Source of the DNA: an uncultured Oscillospiraceae bacterium
Lineage (GTDB): Bacteria; Bacillota; Clostridia; Oscillospirales; Oscillospiraceae
Reading direction: 5' to 3'
Assembly: GCA_900752445.1 (NCBI GenBank)
Contig: CAADVN010000188.1
Span: forward strand, 1-5,659
Length of the DNA stretch: 5,659 nucleotides
The notes below the pieces were generated by a model that saw only the letters and a list, made by a program, of their open reading frames with translations, did not search any database and was not told the DNA's origin. Positions 1-4,640 of this stretch are shown piece after piece. Position 1 is the stretch's first letter, and every line of letters begins with the position of its first letter. The translations under genes were made by a program, and so were the position numbers.

Positions 1-513
1 CCGTCACCCGCCGGCTCGGGCGTGGGAGAGCGGCGGCGGGCCGCACCATGCGGCGCCCCCCCCCCCTGCCACGGCGACGGGGCGGCCTTTGTAGAAGGCT
101 CCGTCGCATACGGCGCAGTAGCATACGCCGTTCCCGGCGAATTCGTCCTCACGCGCGACGCCGAGGCTGCGGTGTTTTGCGCCGGTGGCGAGGATGACGG
201 CCTTGGCGGCGTAGCTGCCCTCGGGAGTTATGACAACCAGCCCATCGGGCGTTTTTTCAATGCCCGTGGCCTCGAGCAGCTCTGCCTCAGCGCCGAGGTC
301 GAGGGCCTGGGAGAAGATGCGGTCGGAGAGCTCCGCGCCGGAGACGGATGGGACGCCTGGGAAATTGTCCACCATAGGCGACCACGCGATTTGGCCGCCG
401 AAGCCGTTTTTCTCGAGCACGAGCACGGATTTCTCGGCGCGCCGGGCATAGATAGCGGCGGTGAGCCCGGCGGGCCCGCCGCCCACGATGATGATATCGA
501 AAGAACCAAGCAT
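1..513 (-). CDS. trxB: Thioredoxin-disulfide reductase, N-terminal part (partial, frameshifted at window edge)
   Basis: This is an FAD/NADPH-dependent cytoplasmic flavoenzyme that reduces thioredoxin. Counting from the ATG at 513, the FAD-binding motif GGGPAG is at residues 11-16, the second flavin motif ATGAKHR at 109-115, the redox-active CAVCDG (Cys133 and Cys136) just after, and the start of the NADPH motif (VAVAGGG) near 146-152. I chose the ATG at 511-513 because GGGAG lies 8 bases upstream (522-526). The GTG at 526-528 would put the start on top of that site. After the GGG the frame reads through an 11-base G run (C run 56-66 on the plus strand) into a peptide unlike the family and stops at 4-6. 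Another frame at the very edge ends in R-R-V-T, as expected after the NADPH loop. About half of the usual ~310 residues is present. Identity is secure; the broken end is probably poor sequence at a contig end, though a real pseudogene cannot be excluded. Confidence 0.9.
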
Positions 514-521
514 AAAAACAG

Positions 522-526
522 CTCCC
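522..526 (-). promoter_or_regulatory. trxB ribosome binding site
   Basis: GGGAG on the minus strand sits 8 bases before the ATG at 513-511. It decides the start: the in-frame GTG at 528-526 overlaps this site and has no good Shine-Dalgarno of its own. Confidence 0.6.
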
Positions 527-546
527 ACAAAAGATTATCTGCCACA

Positions 547-575
547 ATGATAACACAAACCCCGGCATTTTGGAA
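547..575 (-). promoter_or_regulatory. Weak candidate promoter for trxB
   Basis: Read on the minus strand, TATCAT (552-547) matches the sigma-A -10 consensus at 5 of 6 bases. A poor -35, TTCCAA (575-570), lies 17 bases upstream. A start near 540 would give a leader of about 27 bases before the trxB ATG. The -35 is weak, so this is only a best guess. A promoter is needed here if the hairpin at 625-652 ends rnpB transcription. Confidence 0.25.
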
Positions 576-624
576 CAGCGAACGGGCCGCGGCGTCAAAT
601 TAAACTGGCGGCGGGCAGAACTGG

Positions 625-652
625 CCCCGGCTGCAAGAGTGCGCAGCCGGGG
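625..652 (-). terminator. Hairpin downstream of rnpB, probable transcription terminator
   Basis: A perfect 10-bp stem (CCCCGGCTGC / GCAGCCGGGG) encloses an 8-base loop (635-642). It begins about 10 bases after the RNase P RNA 3' end. On the minus strand it is followed by CCAGTTCTG rather than a clean T run, so it is not a textbook intrinsic terminator. The plus-strand side is only slightly T-richer (AGCTTCTT). Its place between rnpB and trxB makes termination or 3'-end protection of rnpB the likeliest role. Confidence 0.6.
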
Positions 653-662
653 AGCTTCTTCG

Positions 663-1007
663 GTTTGAGCGGGCCTGTAAGCCGGGTTCTGTGTTCGACG
701 GCCATCTATCTGGGACGCGCGTTGCCGCGCGCCTCAAGCCACCTCCTCGGGACAGCCGGGCAGGCCTTTTGTCCCTCCACGGTGTTGCTCCGGATAGAGT
801 TTACAGCACCGGACTGTCTCCAGCCGATGGGCGGGCGCTTATCTCCGCCTTTCCACCCTTACCGGGCAGAGCCCGGCGGTATATCTCTGTTGCACTTGTC
901 CGAGGGTCGCCCCTGGCGGGTGTTACCCGTTATCCTTGCCCTGTGGAGCCCGGACTTTCCTCACGTGACAGCTTTCGCTCGGCACGCGCGGCCGTCCGGC
1001 CCGCTCG
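663..1007 (-). ncRNA. rnpB: RNase P RNA, bacterial class A
   Basis: This is the catalytic RNA that removes 5' leaders from pre-tRNAs, acting with the RnpA protein. P1 pairs GAGCGGGCC (1006-998) with GGCCCGCTC (675-667), nine base pairs closing the ends. The 5' strand of P4 is the near-universal GAGGAAAGTCCGGGCTCC (962-945). Its partner ACAGAACCCGGCTTA is at 692-678. Other conserved blocks are GGTAAGGGTGGAAAGG (863-848), the GTAAACTC...CCGGAGCAA stretch (about 806-785) and CCAGATAGATGGCCGTC (713-697). About 345 bases and the overall order of blocks fit class A, not the Bacillus class B. The 5' end agrees with the promoter at 1015-1043, which predicts a start at or next to G1006. Oddity: the L15 loop reads CCGAGGAGGTGGC (750-738), where E. 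coli has the GGU that pairs with the tRNA 3' end. Confidence 0.96.
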
Positions 1008-1014
1008 AATCCAC

Positions 1015-1043
1015 ATTGTAAACTCTGCGGCCCGCTTAGTCAA
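1015..1043 (-). promoter_or_regulatory. Sigma-A-type promoter of rnpB
   Basis: On the minus strand, -35 TTGACT (1043-1038) and -10 TACAAT (1020-1015) are separated by exactly 17 bases. Each box differs from consensus at one base. The predicted start falls at about 1006-1008, the first bases of the RNase P RNA P1 helix, so promoter and RNA model support each other. Confidence 0.88.
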
Positions 1044-1062
1044 GCGAGCTGACATAAAATTA

Positions 1063-1091
1063 TTGTGTTCTGAGCCGGCTCGGGTTATAAT
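1063..1091 (+). promoter_or_regulatory. Sigma-A-type promoter of murD
   Basis: -35 TTGTGT (1063-1068), a 17-base spacer and a perfect -10 TATAAT (1086-1091) precede murD. An A/T-rich stretch just upstream (about 1052-1064) could act as an UP element. The predicted start is near 1098, giving a leader of about 17 bases with the Shine-Dalgarno at its beginning. It is back-to-back with the rnpB promoter; only 19 bases separate the two -35 boxes. Confidence 0.8.
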
Positions 1092-1101
1092 CATGGGTTG
1101 A

Positions 1102-1108
1102 GAGGTGA
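1102..1108 (+). promoter_or_regulatory. murD ribosome binding site
   Basis: GAGGTGA, strongly complementary to the 16S rRNA 3' end, lies 6 bases before the ATG at 1115. It fixes the murD start. Confidence 0.8.
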
Positions 1109-1114
1109 TTATAA

Positions 1115-2515
1115 ATGACACTTCAGGAATATGTTGATTCTCTCAGAGGCAGGCGCATCGCCGTGCTCGGCTACGGCGTGAGCAATACGCCGCTCATAGA
1201 CCTGCTGCTGGATAACGGACACAGCGTCTGTGTCTGCGACATGCGCAGCGAGGAGGCGCTGGGCGAGGCCGCCGCGAAGCTCCGCGAGCGCGGTGCGCAG
1301 CTGCGTTTGGGCCCCGGCTACCTCGACGGCCTGGACGGCTACGACTACATCTTCCGCACGCCGGGCATCCTGCCCATAGACCCGGCGCTCGTGCGCGCGA
1401 AGGAGCGCGGCGCGGTGGTCACGAGCGAGATGGAGGTGTTTTTCCGCCTGTGCCCCTGCCGGACGATAGGCATCACCGGCTCGGACGGCAAGACCACCAC
1501 CTCGTCCATCATCGCGGAGCTGCTCAAGGCCGCGGGCCGCACCGTGCACCTCGGCGGCAATATCGGCAAGCCGCTGCTTTGCGAGATACCCTCATTCAGC
1601 CCGGACGACATCGCAGTGCTCGAGCTCTCGAGCTTCCAGCTGCACAGCATAGATATAAGGCCGGACGTGGCCGTAATCACGAACGTCTCGCCGAACCACC
1701 TCGACAAGCACCCGGACTTTGACGACTACGTGAACGCCAAGCGCCAGATCTTCGCCAACCAGGGCCCGAATGACGTGCTCGTAGTGAACCGCGACAACAG
1801 CTATACCGCGCGCTTCGGCGCGGAGGCGAGGTCCCGCGTGCTGTACTTCTCGCGCAAGGAGACGCTCAGCGACGGCGTGTTCTGCCGCAACGGCATGCTC
1901 TACAAGAGCCACGGCTACGAGGTGGAGAGCATCATACCCGAGTCGGAGATACTGCTGCCGGGCGTGCACAACGTTGAAAACTACATGGCCGCCTTTGCCG
2001 CGGTGGACGAGATAGTCTCGCCGGAGCTCTGCCGGAGCGTCGCGCGCAGCTACGGCGGCGTCACGCACAGGCTGGAGCTCATACGCAAGCTGGGCGGCGT
2101 GGCGTACATAAACGACTCCATCGCCACGAGCCCCACGCGGACGATAGCCGGCCTGCGCGCCATGCGGGCCAAGCCCATACTCATAGCCGGCGGGCACGAC
2201 AAGCACGTGAGCTTTGACGGGCTGGCGGACGAGATATGCGAGCGTGTCCGGGCGCTGCTGCTCACGGGCGACACGGCGGAGCAGATAGCCATCGCCGTGC
2301 GGCGCAGCGTTTTCTATGACCCGATGCGCCTGCCGATAAAAATCGTGCCCGACCTCACGACGGCGGTGCTCGAGGCGAAGGCCATGGCCGTGCCGGGCGA
2401 TATCGTGCTGCTGTCGCCGGCCTGCTCGTCCTTCGACAGGTTCCGCAACTTCGCCGAGCGCGGCGACAAATTCAGAGAGATAGTAATGGGGTTCAAAGAC
2501 GATGAGGCTGAGTGA
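1115..2515 (+). CDS. murD: UDP-N-acetylmuramoyl-L-alanine--D-glutamate ligase
   Basis: This cytoplasmic Mur ligase uses ATP to add D-glutamate to UDP-MurNAc-L-Ala in peptidoglycan precursor synthesis. At 466 residues it is full length. The N-terminal Rossmann-like domain opens with IAVLGYGVSNTPL (from residue 15). The ATP P-loop GSDGKTTT is at 122-129, ELSSFQL at 170-176 and NVSPNHLDKH at 190-199. Lys209 in NAKRQIF matches the lysine that is carbamylated in E. coli MurD. The C-terminal domain shows THR (317-319), NDSIATSPT (333-341), GGHDK (359-363) and SPACSSFD (434-441). The SPNHLD and NDSIATSPTRT forms are, from memory, typical of Clostridia, and ELSSFQL separates MurD from MurC/E/F. It has its own promoter and Shine-Dalgarno. 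It stands apart from the usual division/cell-wall cluster and overlaps the next gene by 14 bases. Confidence 0.97.
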   Translation: MTLQEYVDSLRGRRIAVLGYGVSNTPLIDLLLDNGHSVCVCDMRSEEALGEAAAKLRERGAQLRLGPGYLDGLDGYDYIFRTPGILPIDPALVRAKERGAVVTSEMEVFFRLCPCRTIGITGSDGKTTTSSIIAELLKAAGRTVHLGGNIGKPLLCEIPSFSPDDIAVLELSSFQLHSIDIRPDVAVITNVSPNHLDKHPDFDDYVNAKRQIFANQGPNDVLVVNRDNSYTARFGAEARSRVLYFSRKETLSDGVFCRNGMLYKSHGYEVESIIPESEILLPGVHNVENYMAAFAAVDEIVSPELCRSVARSYGGVTHRLELIRKLGGVAYINDSIATSPTRTIAGLRAMRAKPILIAGGHDKHVSFDGLADEICERVRALLLTGDTAEQIAIAVRRSVFYDPMRLPIKIVPDLTTAVLEAKAMAVPGDIVLLSPACSSFDRFRNFAERGDKFREIVMGFKDDEAE

Positions 2516-3752
2516 CATACCGACGGAGATAGAGCGCCTCGCGGAGGACTGCGAGGCTGAGCTCGCCGGGCGCTTTGCGGAGATAGACCGCACGGCCCGG
2601 GCGAATACGAGAAGGGTTATGGAGGCGTTCCAGGAATTCCGCGTGTCCGAGAGCTGCTTTGCGGGCACGACGGGCTACGGCTACGACGATTTGGGGCGCG
2701 AGACGCTTGATAAGATCTGGGCTCGGGTGTTCGGCTCGGAGTCGGCGCTGGTGCGCACGGGCTTCGTGAACGGCACGCACGCCATAGCCTCGGCGCTGTT
2801 CGCGGCCGTCGGCCCGGGCGATACGCTCATGTCCGCCATGGGCGCGCCGTACGACACGCTCAGGACGGCGATAGGCATCTCCGGCGGCGCGTATGGCTCG
2901 CTGGGCTTCTACGGCGTCAGGTACGCCGAGGTCGCGGCGAAGGACGGCGGCCCGGACATGGCCGGGATAGCGCGGCGTGTTGCCTCGGAGCGGCCCCGCG
3001 CGGTGCTCATCCAGCGCTCGAGGGGCTACGACAGCCGCAGGGCGCTCTCCGCCGAGGAGGTCGGGGAGATATGCCGCGTTGTGCATGAGGCCTCGCCGGG
3101 TACGGTCTGCGTCGTGGACAACTGCTACGGCGAGTTCACCGAGACGGTGGAGCCGACGATGCTGGGCGCGGACCTCGCGGCGGGCTCGCTCATAAAGAAC
3201 CCGGGCGGCGGGCTCGCGCCGACGGGCGGGTATGTAGCGGGCAGGACGGAGCTGGTGGAGCGCGCGGCGTACCGGCTGACAGTGCCGGGCATAGGCGGCG
3301 AGTGCGGCTGCACGCTGGGCACGAACCGGCAGCTGTACCAGGGCCTGTTCATGGCCCCGCATACGACGGCGCAGGCGCTGAAAACGGCTGCGCTGTGCGC
3401 GGCGATGCTGGAGCGGCTGGGCTTCGAGACCTCGCCCTCGGCTCGGGAGCCGAGGTACGATATAATCCAGACGGTGACGCTGAGGACGCCGGAGAATCTC
3501 AAGCGCTTCTGCCGGGGCATACAGGCGGGCTCGCCGGTGGACTCGTACGTCACGCCGGAGCCCTGGCAGATGCCGGGGTATGAGGACGAGGTCATCATGG
3601 CGGCGGGCGCGTTCATACAGGGCTCGTCGATAGAGCTGTCTGCGGACGGCCCGATGCGCGAGCCGTACATGGCGTTTTTGCAGGGCGGCCTGACCTACGA
3701 ATCCGGCAGGTTGGGCATAATGAACGCGATAGCCGAGATGCAGCAGGGCTAG
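2502..3752 (+). CDS. PLP-dependent enzyme, methionine gamma-lyase-like / 'aluminium resistance' family (YnbB-like)
   Basis: This 416-residue fold-type I PLP enzyme belongs to the family called methionine gamma-lyase-like or aluminium resistance protein (B. subtilis YnbB). Family signatures run in order: TTGYGYDDLGR (56-66), FVNGTHAIASALF (88-100), the PLP-contact region VVDNCYGEF (204-212, Asp206 probably facing the pyridine nitrogen), and SLIKNPGGGLAPTGGY (229-244), with Lys232 as the expected Schiff-base lysine. QGLFMAPHT (280-288), SPVDSYVTPEPWQMPGY (344-360) and IELSADGPMREPY (377-389) follow. The real substrate is not well established; sulfur amino-acid C-S cleavage is inferred from homology, and the aluminium label is historical. 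The ATG lies inside the last codons of murD (14-base overlap, +2 frame) and has only a weak GGGG at 2488-2491, so translation probably depends on coupling with murD. Ile codons are 15 ATA, 5 ATC and 0 ATT. Confidence 0.92.
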   Translation: MRLSDIPTEIERLAEDCEAELAGRFAEIDRTARANTRRVMEAFQEFRVSESCFAGTTGYGYDDLGRETLDKIWARVFGSESALVRTGFVNGTHAIASALFAAVGPGDTLMSAMGAPYDTLRTAIGISGGAYGSLGFYGVRYAEVAAKDGGPDMAGIARRVASERPRAVLIQRSRGYDSRRALSAEEVGEICRVVHEASPGTVCVVDNCYGEFTETVEPTMLGADLAAGSLIKNPGGGLAPTGGYVAGRTELVERAAYRLTVPGIGGECGCTLGTNRQLYQGLFMAPHTTAQALKTAALCAAMLERLGFETSPSAREPRYDIIQTVTLRTPENLKRFCRGIQAGSPVDSYVTPEPWQMPGYEDEVIMAAGAFIQGSSIELSADGPMREPYMAFLQGGLTYESGRLGIMNAIAEMQQG

Positions 3753-3766
3753 GGAAGAGTTGACCC

Positions 3767-3822
3767 AAAGCCTCCCTTGCGCAAAGGGAGGTGTCGCGGC
3801 GAAGCCGTGACGGAGGGATCGC
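3767..3822 (+). repeat. Two-hairpin palindromic repeat, left copy
   Basis: Hairpin 1 is CCTCCCTT (3771-3778), loop GCGCA, AAGGGAGG (3784-3791). Hairpin 2 is GTCGCGGC (3793-3800), triloop GAA, GCCGTGAC (3804-3811), with one G-T pair. A GGAGGGATCGC tail follows. The same layout occurs inverted at 3847-3898. Elements of this look are, from memory, scattered through Oscillospiraceae and related genomes. It begins 14 bases after the PLP-enzyme stop. Hairpin 1 could help end or protect that transcript, but no T run follows. Confidence 0.8.
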
Positions 3823-3833
3823 GGTAAACCGCG
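3820..3833. repeat. Small palindrome between the two repeat copies
   Basis: CGCGGT (3820-3825) and ACCGCG (3828-3833) form a 6-bp stem with a 2-base AA spacer. That is too tight for a stable RNA loop without opening the last pair. It sits near the centre of the larger inverted repeat, where the two arms meet. Confidence 0.45.
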
Positions 3834-3846
3834 CGGCCGGTCGATG

Positions 3847-3898
3847 GCGACCCCTCAGTCAGCTTCGCTGACAGCTCCCCTTGCGCAGGGGAGCCTTG
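3847..3898 (-). repeat. Two-hairpin palindromic repeat, right copy (inverted)
   Basis: On the minus strand this copy aligns along its whole length with 3767-3822. Hairpin 1 is GCTCCCCT / AGGGGAGC (3887-3894 with 3874-3881 on the plus strand, loop of 5). Hairpin 2 is GTCAGC, loop GAA, GCTGAC (3858-3872). A TGAGGGGTCGC tail follows. Twenty-four of the first 29 bases match the left copy. Four of the five differences are two paired, compensating changes in stem 1. Stem 2 is 6 bp here against 8 bp in the left copy, shortened equally on both sides. Confidence 0.8.
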
Positions 3899-3937
3899 GC
3901 GCTCGCCGTGACGTGAGTAAAAAAGTATCCCTCACTC

Positions 3938-3968
3938 ATCACCCTCATATACATAGCATGGGGGTGAT
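3938..3968 (+). promoter_or_regulatory. Inverted repeat covering the yunB Shine-Dalgarno
   Basis: ATCACCC (3938-3944) is perfectly complementary to GGGTGAT (3962-3968), which is part of the yunB ribosome binding site, with 17 bases between. In a transcript starting upstream, this would fold over the Shine-Dalgarno. If transcription starts inside the loop, the same symmetry could instead be a DNA operator. Chance complementarity is possible. Confidence 0.35.
3960..3968 (+). promoter_or_regulatory. yunB ribosome binding site
   Basis: GGGGGTGAT, one base from the ideal GGAGGTGAT, lies 5 bases before the GTG at 3974. It is the reason for choosing this GTG over the later in-frame ATG at 4019. Confidence 0.75.
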
Positions 3969-3973
3969 ATCCC

Positions 3974-4639
3974 GTGCGACGGCGCAGACCGCTTTACCTC
4001 GACGTGCACCTGCCCAGGATGCGGCGGCGTACAAAGCTCGCAGTCGTGCTCATGCTCATCGCCGCAGTCATCGCCTCGGTGGGCATACGCGGCGCTGTGT
4101 ACCTGCGCGAGCTGAGCTGCTCGATGGTGCTCTCGGATGCCACCGACCTTATGACCCTCTGCATAAACGACACCATCAGCCGCAAACTTGCTAACGAGGA
4201 CTACGACTATGACTACTTCGTCTCGCTCGAGCACGACGCGGACGGCAACGTCACCGCCGTGCGGGCGAATATGGCGCGGATAAACGCCATGTCCTCCGAG
4301 CTCTTGTCGGACATAGTCAAGGCCGCGGACGGCGGCGAGCTCTCGCTGTCCATACCCATCGGCAACCTGCTCGGCTCGAGCCTGCTGCTGGGCAGAGGGC
4401 CGGATATACCGGTGGATATCACGATGCTGAGCTCCTCGCGCGTGGACTTCAAAAACGACCTCGTCTCGGCCGGCATCAACCAGACCAAGCACCAGATGAA
4501 GCTGGACGTGGTCATAGATATCGACGTCATCATGCCCTGGCGCACGGTCTCGACCCAGGTCGTGAGCGAGATACTCATAGCCGAGACCGTCATCGTCGGC
4601 AAGGTGCCGCAGACCTATTTGGATATGGAGAAGACTTGA
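3974..4639 (+). CDS. yunB: Sporulation protein YunB
   Basis: YunB is a membrane-linked sporulation protein of endospore formers; in B. subtilis it is made in the mother cell under sigma-E, and its biochemical role is unknown. The 221-residue product has an arginine-rich N-terminus (RRRR at 2-5, RRRTK at 17-21) followed by one hydrophobic segment at about 22-38. That predicts a single-pass protein with the rest outside the cytoplasm (positive-inside rule). Family signatures seen are IPIGNLLG (127-134), GRGPDIPV (140-147), AGINQTKH (166-173) and IAETVIVGKVPQTYL (202-216). The start is GTG with a strong Shine-Dalgarno. One base separates its stop from the ligA ATG, so the two are probably co-transcribed. 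No convincing sigma-E promoter is visible: the nearest resemblance is CATATACAT at 3946-3954, without a good -35. The Ile codons are evenly split between ATA and ATC (9 each). Confidence 0.9.
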   Translation: MRRRRPLYLDVHLPRMRRRTKLAVVLMLIAAVIASVGIRGAVYLRELSCSMVLSDATDLMTLCINDTISRKLANEDYDYDYFVSLEHDADGNVTAVRANMARINAMSSELLSDIVKAADGGELSLSIPIGNLLGSSLLLGRGPDIPVDITMLSSSRVDFKNDLVSAGINQTKHQMKLDVVIDIDVIMPWRTVSTQVVSEILIAETVIVGKVPQTYLDMEKT

Positions 4640-4640
4640 A

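Noticed and set aside
511..528. GTG at 526-528 as the trxB start
   Set aside because: It overlaps the GGGAG that suits the ATG at 511-513, and the extra five residues are not needed by the family.
22..603. Plus-strand open frame (193 codons) opposite trxB
   Set aside because: The minus strand carries FAD and CxxC motifs of thioredoxin reductase; the plus frame has none and crosses the trxB control region.
665..1101. Plus-strand open frames across 665-1021 and 691-1101
   Set aside because: The region is the RNase P RNA gene and its promoter; these are chance frames on its opposite strand.
1478..1501. MurD P-loop GSDGKTTT instead of GTNGKTTT as an unusual active site
   Set aside because: The Gly, Lys and Thr residues needed for ATP are present, and from memory GSDGKTTT is common in clostridial MurD.
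1592..2668. Long minus-strand open frame (358 codons) opposite murD
   Set aside because: It lies across the clear murD frame and into the PLP-enzyme gene, is rich in A/R/V/H as GC-rich antisense translation is, has no family motifs, and has no promoter or Shine-Dalgarno that I can see.
2493..3362. Minus-strand open frame (289 codons) opposite the PLP-enzyme gene
   Set aside because: The plus-strand gene is recognisable end to end; this is a low-complexity, arginine/alanine-rich shadow.
3771..3811. Repeat hairpins as an intrinsic terminator of the murD operon
   Set aside because: No T run follows any of the stems on either strand; a role in ending transcription is possible but not shown.
3926..3954. 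Sigma-E promoter for yunB (CATATACAT at 3946-3954)
   Set aside because: The -10 match is imperfect, no proper -35 stands at the right distance, and it would leave a leader of only about 14 bases.
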